Shown: one piece after another, positions 52,152 through 60,681 of the stretch
Layout of the letters: each line of letters begins with the position of its first letter
Position numbering within the stretch: the stretch's first letter is position 1
From: Maritimibacter sp. DP1N21-5
GTDB lineage: Bacteria > Pseudomonadota > Alphaproteobacteria > Rhodobacterales > Rhodobacteraceae
DNA: 64,000 bases
Assembly: GCF_019218295.1 (NCBI RefSeq)
Contig: NZ_JAHUZF010000006.1
Span: 1,612,001-1,676,000 of the forward strand
Direction: 5' to 3'
The notes under the pieces: generated by a model
What the model was told of the DNA's origin: nothing
What the model saw: the letters and a program-made list of their open reading frames with translations, nothing else
Databases searched by the model: none
Made by a program: the position numbers and the translations under genes

Positions 52152-53564
52152 CTAGCGGCAATAGCTTCCCGACCGGTAACGTGCCGTGTCAAAATGGAAA
52201 TGGTTCTGGTGGTAACGGTCGCTCCTCGGCCCCAGCACGGTTCCGAAGGGCCCGCAGGCCGCCTTGTGCAAGGCCTGCATCGTGGCTCCGAACTGGCTGT
52301 CCGACCAATGCTTGAGGACGCTCACCTGCACACCGTTCGCGAGCGTGAAGCCCCCGAAATCCACTGCGTGGCCCTTGCCATGTTCCGACACCTTTGCGCC
52401 GCGCTGATTATTTCGCGGGCGGCAGGCGTAGCTTGCCATGATGTTGATCTCGCGCACGCCGCCGCCGGTCCGGCCCACGATCGGGATGAGCGCCTGGGCC
52501 ACCCAGGCGTTGAAGGTGACCGCCGTCTGACAGTCGACGGTGATCGGCGTGGACAGGGGGATGCCCGAGACGGAGGTGACCTTGACCCCTTCCGACAGTC
52601 CGCAGCCCGCCACCTTGCCCGGGATCGGCTGGATCGCGACGCCCTTGATCTCGGGCCGTCCGCAGACCGAGCCGCCCGCGGTCACGCGCCGCGCCTCGTC
52701 GCCGGATTGCGACAGCCCGGTGCGCACGACAGTGTTGCGGCGCTGGAGGTTTTCCGGACGCGGCAGGGGACGGATCGAGATGGGCACGGCAAGCGCGCTT
52801 GCCGCCGAGGCGGCGGCGGTCACCTGCACGACCTGCGTGCGGGATTCAGAGGCCGCACGTTCGGGGCGTGGCCTGGGGCGGGTGGCTGGGAGCGCCTCGT
52901 CCGAAGGCTCTGCGGCAGCGGTGTCGCGCTCCGGTCTCGGGCGCGGCGGATCATCGGGCATTTCGGGATCGGCGACAGGCGGTGACTGGGGCCCAGGATC
53001 GGATTGGGCGGTTGCCGCCTCTGCGGAAGGCGCCTCTGAGGCAGGCGTTTCCGGGGATGCGCTCTCCGGCGTTCCCGTCTCTTCGGCAGGCGCTTCGGTG
53101 GGCGCGTCGGGCTCTGTCGGGAGCCCGTCCTCCTCCGCCACGTCGGCGGGCACCCCCACCTCAGCCGCCGGTGCTTCCGGCATCGCCGCTTCGGAACCGG
53201 TCGTCTCGGTTTCAACTGGCGTTTCGCCAGTCTCCGTGACGACTGCATCCTCGGTGGCAGGCTCTGCCCTGTCAGGCTCGGACGTTCCGGCATCCGCCGT
53301 CGGTTCATCGGGCGTCTCGGAGGTCGCCTCGGGCGTGCCTTGGACGACTTCTTCTGCCTCTTCGGGCGGAACCACAGGCTCAGGCTCAGGCGGAATCACC
53401 GCTGCGGGTTCATCAGGCACGGGGGCGGTGTCGACCGCCTCGGCGCCCGGGCGCGGCGGGGGCACGGGCGAGGATGTCGGCGCCTCGGCCCACAAGGCCG
53501 CCGACGACAGGCACAGGCACAGGCACAGGCTCAGGACCGGCGCGGATATGCCCGCGCGGAGCAT
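52152..53564 (-). CDS. extensin-like protein with M15-like metal motif and long acidic linker
   Basis: A 470-residue secreted protein. A signal peptide (1-26) is followed by about 220 residues of low-complexity Pro, Glu, Thr and Ala sequence. A conserved domain (about 295-470) then holds CGRPEIKGV, TYACRPRN-like YACRPRN, SEHGKGHAVDF (about 393-403) and HQNHFHFD (about 453-458). The SxHxxGxAxD plus HxH pattern is like M15 peptidases, suggesting action on peptidoglycan peptides. The start overlaps the stop of the tyrA-like gene (TGATG). Confidence 0.75.
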   Translation of the reverse strand: MLRAGISAPVLSLCLCLCLSSAALWAEAPTSSPVPPPRPGAEAVDTAPVPDEPAAVIPPEPEPVVPPEEAEEVVQGTPEATSETPDEPTADAGTSEPDRAEPATEDAVVTETGETPVETETTGSEAAMPEAPAAEVGVPADVAEEDGLPTEPDAPTEAPAEETGTPESASPETPASEAPSAEAATAQSDPGPQSPPVADPEMPDDPPRPRPERDTAAAEPSDEALPATRPRPRPERAASESRTQVVQVTAAASAASALAVPISIRPLPRPENLQRRNTVVRTGLSQSGDEARRVTAGGSVCGRPEIKGVAIQPIPGKVAGCGLSEGVKVTSVSGIPLSTPITVDCQTAVTFNAWVAQALIPIVGRTGGGVREINIMASYACRPRNNQRGAKVSEHGKGHAVDFGGFTLANGVQVSVLKHWSDSQFGATMQALHKAACGPFGTVLGPRSDRYHQNHFHFDTARYRSGSYCR

Positions 53565-54502
53565 CACGCCTTGGACCCTTCCTTCGCGCCCCGGCCAAAG
53601 TCCGGCGCGGCGGTGTCCTGCCCGGCCTCGATGATCCCGCGCCGGATCGCGCGCGTCCGGGTGAAATAGTCGTGGAGAAGATCGCCGTCGCCCGTCCGGA
53701 TGGCACGCTGCAACGCAAAGAGCTCTTCGGTGAAGCGCCCTAGAATTTCCAGCGTCGCATCCTTGTTGGTCAGGAACACGTCGCGCCACATGGTCGGGTC
53801 GGAGGCGGCGATCCGGGTGAAGTCCCGGAAACCGGCGGCGGAATACTTGATGACCTCGCTGTCCGTCACCCGGCGCAGGTCGTCGGCCACGCCCACCATC
53901 GTATAGGCGATAAGGTGCGGCGTGTGGCTCGTTACGGCCAGAACGAGGTCGTGGTGGTCCGCGTCCATGACATCGACATGGGCCCCCATGCCTTCCCAAA
54001 GCTGGCGCAGCGCCTCGGTCGCGGCAAGGTCGGTGCCGTCCACCGGCACGATCAGGCACCAGCGGTTGTCGAAGAGGCTCGCGAAGCCGGAGCGGGGGCC
54101 GGAATGCTCGGTCCCTGCGAGCGGGTGCGCGGGGATGAAGTGGACGCCTTCGGGGATATGCGGCCCGACCGTCTCGATGACCGCGCGTTTGACCGAGCCC
54201 ACGTCGGTCACGGTCGCACCCGGCTTCAGATGCGGGGCGATTTCGGCGGCCACCGCCCCCATCGCGCCCACCGGCACCGCAAGGACGATCAGGTCGGCAT
54301 CGGCCACCGCTTCGGCCGCCGTGTCCACGACCCGGTCCACCAGCCCGATCTCCTGTGCCACCGACCGGCTTTCGGCGGAGCGGGCGGTGCCCACGATCTC
54401 ACGCGCCAAGCCTGCGCGTTTCATGGCGAGCGACATGGAGCCTGCGATAAGGCCAAGTCCGATCAGCGCCACGCGGTCATAGATCGGGGTCTCAGCCTGC
54501 AT
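53564..54502 (-). CDS. prephenate/arogenate dehydrogenase
   Basis: Converts prephenate (or arogenate) toward tyrosine with NAD(P). 312 residues with the Rossmann motif [13 protein letters not shown], the [13 protein letters not shown] LAVPVGAM segment, VGSVKRAV and the active-site [15 protein letters not shown] with His residues. The tyrA-type C-terminal domain is helical, with no chorismate mutase fusion. It lies in an operon between hisC (11-bp overlap) and the extensin-like gene. Which of the two substrates is used is not decided here. Confidence 0.93.
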   Translation of the reverse strand: MQAETPIYDRVALIGLGLIAGSMSLAMKRAGLAREIVGTARSAESRSVAQEIGLVDRVVDTAAEAVADADLIVLAVPVGAMGAVAAEIAPHLKPGATVTDVGSVKRAVIETVGPHIPEGVHFIPAHPLAGTEHSGPRSGFASLFDNRWCLIVPVDGTDLAATEALRQLWEGMGAHVDVMDADHHDLVLAVTSHTPHLIAYTMVGVADDLRRVTDSEVIKYSAAGFRDFTRIAASDPTMWRDVFLTNKDATLEILGRFTEELFALQRAIRTGDGDLLHDYFTRTRAIRRGIIEAGQDTAAPDFGRGAKEGSKA

Positions 54503-55589
54503 CGGCCACGCTCCCTTTGAATTCGCCGATCAGATGCGCGACGCGGCGGCAGGAGGGTTCATCGCCCACCGTGATGCGAAGGCAATGCGGCAGTCCATAA
54601 CCCGCGACGCGGCGCACGATGATCCCGTGCGATTTCAGGTAATTGTCCACCGCGTTCGCCTCTTCCTCGTCGACGAAGCGGGCAAGGACGAAATTCGCAC
54701 AGGAAGTGTCCGACGGCACGCCGCGTTCCGCCAGCGCCTCGGCGAGCCAGGCGCGCAGCCGGGTGTTGTCGTTGCGGCATTTGTCGACCCAGGCCTGATC
54801 GCGCACGGCGGCCTCTGCCACGGCGAGTTGCGTGTTGGACAGGTTGAAGGGGCCGCGAATGCGATTGAGCACGTCGATGACCTCCTGCTGGGCAAAGCCC
54901 CAGCCGATCCGCAACCCGCCCAGACCGTAGATCTTCGAGAAGGTGCGCGTCATGATCACGTTCGGGAACATGTCCACCATGGCTGCGCCGCCGTCGAAGC
55001 CTTCGACGTATTCGGCATAGGCTCCGTCGAGCACCAGCACGACCTCGTCGGGCAGTTCCCGCGCAAGCCGCATCAACTCCTTCACGCCGACCATGGTTCC
55101 GGTCGGGTTCGCGGGGTTCGCGATAAAGACGATGCGGGTCTTCTTCGTCACCGCGGAAAGGATCGCGTCCACATCCACCACGCGTTCCCGCTCGGGCACC
55201 TTGACGGGTTTCGCCCCGGCCGCCAGTGCCGAGATCTTGTACATCGAAAAACCGTGTTCGGTATAGATCACCTCGTCGCGCGGACCGGCGAAGGCCTGGC
55301 AGATGAAGGTGATGATCTCGTCCGAGCCGGCCCCGCAGATGATCCGGGCAGGATCGAGCCCGTGGACCTGCCCGATCGCGGCCCTGAGGCCCGCGTGATC
55401 GGTCGAAGGGTAACGATGAAGGTTGTGGCCCGCGCGCGCATAGGCTTCGGTCGCCGCTTCCGACGGGCCGAAGGGGTTTTCATTCGACGACATCTTCACG
55501 ACATTGGCCACGCCTTCGACGGTGGCCGCACCGCTTTCGTAAAGCGCGATGTCCATGATGCCGGGCTGCGGCTTGGGCGATTGCTTCAT
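54492..55589 (-). CDS. hisC: histidinol-phosphate/aromatic aminotransferase
   Basis: A 365-residue class I/II PLP aminotransferase of HisC type: [12 protein letters not shown] (N-terminus), [18 protein letters not shown] and the Schiff-base Lys in [17 protein letters not shown]. The name says histidinol-phosphate, but HisC homologues beside tyrA commonly act on aromatic keto acids, and here the gene overlaps a prephenate dehydrogenase gene by 11 bp. So a role in tyrosine and phenylalanine synthesis is equally likely. GGGGACTGAG lies before the ATG. Confidence 0.93.
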   Translation of the reverse strand: MKQSPKPQPGIMDIALYESGAATVEGVANVVKMSSNENPFGPSEAATEAYARAGHNLHRYPSTDHAGLRAAIGQVHGLDPARIICGAGSDEIITFICQAFAGPRDEVIYTEHGFSMYKISALAAGAKPVKVPERERVVDVDAILSAVTKKTRIVFIANPANPTGTMVGVKELMRLARELPDEVVLVLDGAYAEYVEGFDGGAAMVDMFPNVIMTRTFSKIYGLGGLRIGWGFAQQEVIDVLNRIRGPFNLSNTQLAVAEAAVRDQAWVDKCRNDNTRLRAWLAEALAERGVPSDTSCANFVLARFVDEEEANAVDNYLKSHGIIVRRVAGYGLPHCLRITVGDEPSCRRVAHLIGEFKGSVADAG

Positions 55590-55891
55590 CTCAGTCCCCG
55601 GATAAATCCCGCGCCCGTCATAGCCGGGGCCGGACCGGGGGGCCAGTGGAAAGAGCCGCGCGCGGGCGCCGCAGGAACCCGAAACGGGTGGGATCGCAAG
55701 ACTTTGACGGTCCCCGTCCGGAGCCGCGCCATCACGTCCTGATCACCGAAACGTCAGAAGCGAAACTCTTCGCCAAGAGCGCTCGTTCCTTCGGTCGTCA
55801 AAGGCACCATCCAAAGCCAAGTGCCGGGACTGAAAACAGACAGACACACGATAACGGCGTTCAAGCCATTGACCTGAAGAAAGGATTTTCA
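55590..55891. other. 302-bp intergenic region, no gene found
   Basis: Between the divergent hisC and DUF4394 genes. An open frame runs through it in phase with the DUF4394 gene but is Arg/His-rich and unlike coding sequence here. One small inverted repeat lies near 55707 (gacggtccccgtcc). I see no convincing promoter. Confidence 0.5.
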
Positions 55892-56746
55892 ATGAAGACC
55901 CTCACAACAGCTGCTACTCTTGCCCTGACCACCGCGCTCGCCGCGCCGGCCTTGGCCGATGCGCATGCGAACACCATGGGCTACGCCCTCGCCGATGACG
56001 GGATGACGCTCGTCACCATGGCGAGCATCGCGGAGCCTGCCGCGGTCCAGACCTACGAGTTGTCCGAAAAACTGCACGCCATCGCCTATCGCCCCGTGAC
56101 GGGCGAACTTCTGGGCTTCGGCGACGGCAAGATCGTTTCTGTGAACGCCATGACCGGCGAGATCACCGACCTTGGCGCCACCTTCGGCGACAACGCCATG
56201 ACCGGGGGCGACTATGTGGCCTTCGACTTCAACAACGCCATCGACGCCGTGCGCGCGGTGGGGTCGGACGGGGCGAACCTCGTCTATTTCCCGGAAGGCT
56301 TCGGTGACGGCGACGAACGCGCCGGCAGCGTCATGCGCTTCACCGATGCGGCCTATGGCGCGGGCGACGCGAACGAAGGCACGACGCCGATGATCTTCGC
56401 CAACGCCTATACCAACGCCATTCCGGGCGCCAAGGCCTCGGAAACTGCGCAATTCGCGCTCGACGCCGAAACCAATGCGCTCGTGACGCTTGCCAACAAC
56501 GACGGCACGCTGGGCACGGTCGGCCCGATCATGGTGGACGGCGCTGAAGCCGACATCTCGGCTTGGGGTGGCATGGACATCATGTCCGCTTCCGAAGGCG
56601 AGAACGCGGCCTATGCCATCCTCCAGATGGAGGGCGCCGACACCGCGGGGCTCTACATGATCGACCTCGAGACAGCGGAAGCCACGATGCTGGCCGATCT
56701 CGGGATGGGCGGTTTCACGGGCTTCGCCGCATCGCCCTCGATGTAA
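55892..56746 (+). CDS. secreted DUF4394-type protein
   Basis: A 284-residue protein with a signal peptide (MKTLTTAATLALTTALAAPALA). The mature part has repeated AxTGEIxxLG-type strands (YRPVTGELLGFGDGKIVSVNAMTG), the pattern of a beta-propeller-like DUF4394 protein. It is acidic and Asp-rich, with few Lys or Arg, which suits an exported protein. The start at 55892 has AAAGGA upstream. A clear terminator follows. Function unknown. Confidence 0.75.
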   Translation: MKTLTTAATLALTTALAAPALADAHANTMGYALADDGMTLVTMASIAEPAAVQTYELSEKLHAIAYRPVTGELLGFGDGKIVSVNAMTGEITDLGATFGDNAMTGGDYVAFDFNNAIDAVRAVGSDGANLVYFPEGFGDGDERAGSVMRFTDAAYGAGDANEGTTPMIFANAYTNAIPGAKASETAQFALDAETNALVTLANNDGTLGTVGPIMVDGAEADISAWGGMDIMSASEGENAAYAILQMEGADTAGLYMIDLETAEATMLADLGMGGFTGFAASPSM

Positions 56747-56779
56747 GGCCGATTGCGGTCAAAGCGATTTGATGACGAC

Positions 56780-56811
56780 AGGGTCGCCCTTCGGGGCGAC
56801 CCTATTTCGTT
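56780..56811 (+). terminator. Rho-independent terminator after the DUF4394 gene
   Basis: Perfect 10-bp stem (56780-56789 with 56794-56803), TTCG loop and ATTTCGTTT tail, 33 bp after the stop codon. Confidence 0.9.
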
Positions 56812-56904
56812 TGGGGGCCAGTCCAGGAGCGACAAGGAAGCCCTTTGGCAAACCGCGACCTCTGCCTATAGTCGGGCCATTGAGAAGGTCCCGAAGGGTC
56901 GGCG

Positions 56905-58197
56905 ATGGATTTCATCAAGAAGTATTTCGACCTCGCGCAGACGGTTCTGGTCGACTTCGCCCTGTCGTGGCTCTTCACGCTCTGGATGACGCTCCGCCAC
57001 CCGATCCTCGGGCCCCAGTTCCTTGCCCGGCGTCAGGCGCTTGGCGACCGCCGCGCGATGCCGCCGCTCCTGTTCTTCTTCACAACCACGCTCTTCTACG
57101 TGCTCCTTTTCGGGGCGGCCGTCGAGGACCGGGTGCTTCTGGCGCAGGGGCTGCTCGAAGGGCGCACCGGGGCGCAAGCCAACATCCACCTGACGACGGC
57201 ACTCCTGCTGTCGGCCCTGATCGTGCTGGCCTTCTGGGCCTACCGGACGCTCCTGCGCGCCCTCGCGGCGCGGCGGATGCGCCGCGCCGGTCTCCGGCGC
57301 AAAGGACTGCCCGCCGAGGCACCGCTGCTGGCCGCACGCTACCGCGCCCTGCCCTATGCCACCGTTTTCGCCTTTGTTGGCCTCAATCTCGGCGTTGCGA
57401 TCTTCTTCTCGACACCCTCGATCTATGACTGGATCGAGCGCACCGGGACGCGCCTGCTCGGCCTTCTGTCCTCGTCCGGCCTCATGGCGGCAGGCCCTTG
57501 GGGCGGCGGCGTCGTGCTCGCGACAGTGATCGCCTTTCCGGCTGTGATCCTGGCCTTCTTCGCCTTCCTCGCCCCGCCCTTCTGGCCACTGATGCGCCTG
57601 CTCGCGACGCCGACCGCCCTGACCCGCCCCCCGAAGATGCGGGTCTGGCGGCTCCAGATGGCCGGCTGGACCATTCTTGCCGCCGCGGTCTTCATGGGGT
57701 TCCTGATGGCGACCTTCTCAGTCGCCAACGGCCTTCACGCGCTTCGCAACGGGCGGGGTGTCATGTTGTCGGGCGTGACCTGCGATATGCGCACCTGGCC
57801 CAAGGTGTCCGCCGCCGTGATGCTCCGCAACGAACAAAGGTTTCCGGGCGTGCTCAGCGCCGACGCCTTTTTCCTCTCGCTGGAAGCGGGACGCACCGCG
57901 CCGGGCGACATGACGGGGCAAAGCTGGTCGCTCCTGCCCTCGGCGGTCAGCCCGCTGTCCTTGACCGACCAGCCCGCAACGGTCGTGCGCCGGTTCGACA
58001 CCGCTTATCTGACCTTCGACCCGAATGCCTCTGCCATCGTGGAACTGGCAGCCGAAGTTCCCGGCGATACGCCTCGCCCGGTGATCGGCCCCTCCGACGT
58101 GCTGCGCTGCACCGTGCGGATCGACCCTCTCCGGCTCTTCTCGAACGGTCACCCGGACCGGCTCTCCACTTCGAGCTTTTCGGTGATCTTGCCCTGA
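56905..58197 (+). CDS. polytopic membrane protein with periplasmic-like C-terminal domain, unknown
   Basis: A 430-residue protein with about six hydrophobic segments (around 11-30, 55-75, 95-115, 150-172, 198-225, 247-268), then about 150 residues without any. The first part (RQALGDRRAMPPLLFFFTTTLFYVLLF) and an Arg-rich loop (near 120-135) are notable. No family is recognised. It has its own start ATG 94 bp past the preceding terminator, with no strong ribosome site, and ends 75 bp before the convergent rpsD. Confidence 0.7.
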   Translation: MDFIKKYFDLAQTVLVDFALSWLFTLWMTLRHPILGPQFLARRQALGDRRAMPPLLFFFTTTLFYVLLFGAAVEDRVLLAQGLLEGRTGAQANIHLTTALLLSALIVLAFWAYRTLLRALAARRMRRAGLRRKGLPAEAPLLAARYRALPYATVFAFVGLNLGVAIFFSTPSIYDWIERTGTRLLGLLSSSGLMAAGPWGGGVVLATVIAFPAVILAFFAFLAPPFWPLMRLLATPTALTRPPKMRVWRLQMAGWTILAAAVFMGFLMATFSVANGLHALRNGRGVMLSGVTCDMRTWPKVSAAVMLRNEQRFPGVLSADAFFLSLEAGRTAPGDMTGQSWSLLPSAVSPLSLTDQPATVVRRFDTAYLTFDPNASAIVELAAEVPGDTPRPVIGPSDVLRCTVRIDPLRLFSNGHPDRLSTSSFSVILP

Positions 58198-58216
58198 GAG
58201 CTCTTCGATCCGGCCT

Positions 58217-58248
58217 AACGAAAAGGGCCGCCCCATCGGACGGCCCTT
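58217..58248 (-). terminator. Rho-independent terminator after rpsD
   Basis: On the minus strand AAGGGCCG/CGGCCCTT stem (58241-58248 with 58223-58230), 10-nt loop, TTTTCGTT tail, 23 bp after the stop codon. Confidence 0.85.
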
Positions 58249-58271
58249 CCAATCTCCCGCGGCAAAGAACC

Positions 58272-58892
58272 TTAGTTCTGCGCGTAGTATTCGATGACGA
58301 GGTTCGGTTCCATCTGAACGGCGTAGGGCACGTCCGATAGACCCGGCGAGCGCACGAAGGTCGCCTTCATCTTGTTGTGGTCGACTTCGAGATAGTCGGG
58401 CACGTCACGCTCGGGCAGCTGCGAGGCTTCGAGGACGAGCGCCATCTGCTTGGACTTCTCGCGCACTTCGATCACGTCACCCTCTTTCACACGGTAGGAG
58501 GGGATGTTCACGCGCTTGCCGTTCACCAGCACATGGGCGTGGTTCACGAACTGACGGGCGGCGAAGATGGTCGGCACGAATTTCGCGCGGTAGACGACGG
58601 CGTCGAGGCGGCGCTCGAGCAGGCCGATGAGGTTCTCACCGGTGTCGCCCTTGAGACGTTCGGCTTCCGCGAAGATGCGGCGGAACTGCTTCTCGGTCAG
58701 GTCGCCGTAGTAGCCCTTGAGCTTCTGTTTGGCGCGAAGCTGCAGACCGAAGTCCGACATCTTGCCCTTGCGGCGCTGGCCGTGCTGGCCCGGGCCATAT
58801 TCGCGGCGGTTGACCGGCGACTTCGGACGGCCCCAGATGTTTTCGCCCATACGGCGGTCGATCTTGTACTTGGCAGACGTGCGTTTGGTCAC
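58272..58892 (-). CDS. rpsD: 30S ribosomal protein S4
   Basis: Primary 16S rRNA binding protein of the small subunit. 206 residues, the length of alphaproteobacterial S4, with [21 protein letters not shown] at the N-terminus, the S4 RNA-binding domain ([36 protein letters not shown]) and the C-terminal [16 protein letters not shown]. The start is GTG at 58892, with AAGGAG nine bases upstream. A standalone gene, as is usual in this group, with a long leader from a promoter at 59146-59173. Confidence 0.98.
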   Translation of the reverse strand: MTKRTSAKYKIDRRMGENIWGRPKSPVNRREYGPGQHGQRRKGKMSDFGLQLRAKQKLKGYYGDLTEKQFRRIFAEAERLKGDTGENLIGLLERRLDAVVYRAKFVPTIFAARQFVNHAHVLVNGKRVNIPSYRVKEGDVIEVREKSKQMALVLEASQLPERDVPDYLEVDHNKMKATFVRSPGLSDVPYAVQMEPNLVIEYYAQN

Positions 58893-58915
58893 GGCTGATC
58901 TCCTTACTGATTGGC

Positions 58916-58961
58916 ATTTCGACTTGATCCGAAAACCGGTTCCCACTTTTCGGGTCGAAAT
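58916..58961. repeat. palindromic intergenic repeat in the rpsD leader
   Basis: Nested inverted repeat: outer arms ATTTCGAC / GTCGAAAT (58916-58923, 58954-58961) and inner arms CCGAAAA / TTTTCGG (58929-58935, 58947-58953). The core CCGAAAACCGGTTCCCA is very close to a palindromic element (CCGAAAAGTGGNAACCGGTTTTCGG) that is widespread in Rhizobiales genomes, as I recall. Confidence 0.7.
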
Positions 58962-59145
58962 CGCGTCGCCGCTCGACCGTTCATGTGGACCGGACCCCGA
59001 CCGGGCCTCGTGCCGTTGTATAAGGGCGTTGTCCTCTCCCCGGACTGATGCCTTGCGGCCCCAGCGATCCGGGTTGACAGGCTGTCCCTCGCGGGAGCCA
59101 CCAACACCAATGAAAGACGGCCCCGCAGGCGGGACCGATGGCGGG

Positions 59146-59173
59146 CTTATAGAGGGGTTTTCCCCCGAGTCAA
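59146..59173 (-). promoter_or_regulatory. sigma70 promoter of rpsD
   Basis: On the minus strand TTGACT (59168-59173) and TATAAG (59146-59151) are spaced 16 bp. It starts an mRNA with about 245 nt of leader before the rpsD GTG. Confidence 0.75.
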
Positions 59174-59385
59174 CAGCCGCGCTTGCCGGGAGGTGGGATG
59201 TTTCTTGCCTTCGCCCCCGCAGGCGGTATCATCCGGGAAGAACGATGGAGCGTCCATGACCTGTTGAGGCCGGGTGGCATTGGCCACCCCCACATGATCT
59301 GACCACGCCGCCCGATCCGGCCAAGCTGATCCGGGCGAGGCGGACATGTTTGTGCCTGAAACGATCCTTTCCGAGAGACTTCTCC

Positions 59386-60462
59386 ATGACACGGGACTAC
59401 TCCGACCTGTTCCCTTCCACGCCTTCCACCACACCCGACGCCCCTCGCGACCGGCTGCGCCAGTTGGGCTGGCAACCCTTCTTCGCAACCCAGACCGACA
59501 TCGACGAGCTGGCCGCCACGCCGCCCGTGCGGGTGACGGAAGTCCACCGCTCCGGCCTGACGGCGCTCGGGGCCGAACTGACCGTGGACCTGCCGCCGAA
59601 CGAAGACGTGACCGTGGGCGACTGGCTCCTCTACGACGCGACGCTCCCCTCGCGGTCGCGCCGGCTCGAGCGCAAGAGCCTGATCAAGCGGCGGGCCGCC
59701 GGACGGGAAGTGCGCGAACAGCTCATCGCGGCCAATGTGGACACGCTCTTCATCGTCACCTCCTGCAATGCCGACTTCAATGTCCCCCGGCTGGAACGCT
59801 ACGCCGCCCTGGCTTTCGAGGCCGAGGTCGAGCCGGTGATCCTGATCACCAAGTCCGACCTCGCCCCGGATGTAGCCCGCTACGTGGACGAGGCACAGGC
59901 GATCTCGCAGCGGCTGACCGTGCTGGCCGTGAACGCCAAGGCGGCCGAGACCGTCGCGATGCTCGCGCCGTGGGCCAGAACGGGCCAGACCGTGGCCTTC
60001 GTCGGGACTTCGGGCGTGGGTAAGTCGACCCTTACGAACCTGCTTGCGGGGACCAATGCGGCGACCTCCGATATTCGCGACGACGATGCGCGCGGGCGCC
60101 ACACCACGCGGCACCGGCAGCTTCACCTGACCGAGAACGGCCCCGCCGTGCTCGACACGCCCGGGATGCGGGAGTTGCAGCTGACCGATGCCGCGTCCGG
60201 CGTCGCCGAGCTTTTCGACGACATCGAGACCCTCGCCACTCGCTGCAAGTTCCGCGATTGCGCCCATGACGGCGAACCGGGCTGCGCGGTGCAGGCCGCG
60301 ATCGAAGACGGAAGCCTCAGCGCCGCGCGGCTCGACCGCTACAACAAGCTCGCACGCGAGGAGGAACTCAACAGTGCGACCATCGCGGAACGCCGCGAAA
60401 AGGCGCGCTCGACGACGAAACTCTACAAACGCATCCAGGGCGCCAAGAAAACCCGACGCTAG
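59386..60462 (+). CDS. rsgA: ribosome small subunit GTPase RsgA
   Basis: Circularly permuted GTPase in late 30S maturation. 358 residues with an OB domain (about 30-100), G4 TKSD near 160, then G1 GTSGVGKST near 215 and G3 DTPG near 265, the diagnostic permuted order, and a C-terminal zinc domain (CKFRDCAHDGEPGC). Start at 59386 is chosen because an upstream ATG at 59350 adds a non-conserved segment. It is divergent from rpsD; both serve the 30S subunit, an apt pairing. Confidence 0.97.
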   Translation: MTRDYSDLFPSTPSTTPDAPRDRLRQLGWQPFFATQTDIDELAATPPVRVTEVHRSGLTALGAELTVDLPPNEDVTVGDWLLYDATLPSRSRRLERKSLIKRRAAGREVREQLIAANVDTLFIVTSCNADFNVPRLERYAALAFEAEVEPVILITKSDLAPDVARYVDEAQAISQRLTVLAVNAKAAETVAMLAPWARTGQTVAFVGTSGVGKSTLTNLLAGTNAATSDIRDDDARGRHTTRHRQLHLTENGPAVLDTPGMRELQLTDAASGVAELFDDIETLATRCKFRDCAHDGEPGCAVQAAIEDGSLSAARLDRYNKLAREEELNSATIAERREKARSTTKLYKRIQGAKKTRR

Positions 60463-60474
60463 ACCCCGCGGTCT

Positions 60475-60680
60475 TTTCCGTCAGGGACCGGCCCGCATGC
60501 CGGCATCCCCTTCTCTGGTCCAGAAATATCCCGGAGGGAGGTCTGGAGGGAGGCTGGCCTCCCTCCAGGTCCTACATTCAGACCCGCGCAGCGCCGCCTT
60601 GTCGCGGTGCCCATGCCACATCCGGGGCCGAGCGAAGCGAGGCCCCGTGGCGATGCCTGCGCAGCAGGCAGCGCAAAGCC
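60475..60680. repeat. cluster of hairpins between rsgA and the Hint gene
   Basis: A mosaic of GC-rich inverted repeats: a perfect 11-bp stem (60543-60553 with 60558-60568), a stem ggggcc/ggcccc near 60628-60647, a perfect 7-bp stem tgcctgc/gcaggca near 60655-60671, and a longer pair near 60484-60510. No gene is evident. Possibly a dispersed intergenic element or transcription end for both convergent genes. Confidence 0.65.
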
Positions 60681-60681
60681 T

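Larger units (their letters stand above)
58893..59385. other. 493-bp intergenic region between rpsD and rsgA
   Basis: It contains the rpsD promoter (59146-59173), a leader of about 245 bp with several possible hairpins and the palindromic repeat at 58916-58961, and on the rsgA side a short inverted repeat near 59272 (gggtggcattggccaccc). No coding frame is convincing. Confidence 0.6.

Noticed and set aside
52152..54059. 635-codon version of the extensin-like gene
   Set aside because: The first 165 codons lie within the tyrA-like gene in another frame. The internal ATG at 53564 opens a clear signal peptide.
59010..59110. SRP (4.5S) RNA gene in the rpsD upstream region
   Set aside because: A minus-strand hairpin with a GCAA loop and the words GGTGGCTCCC and CCTGTCAACCCGG recall SRP RNA, but the invariant GGTCAGG/AGCAGCC core is missing.
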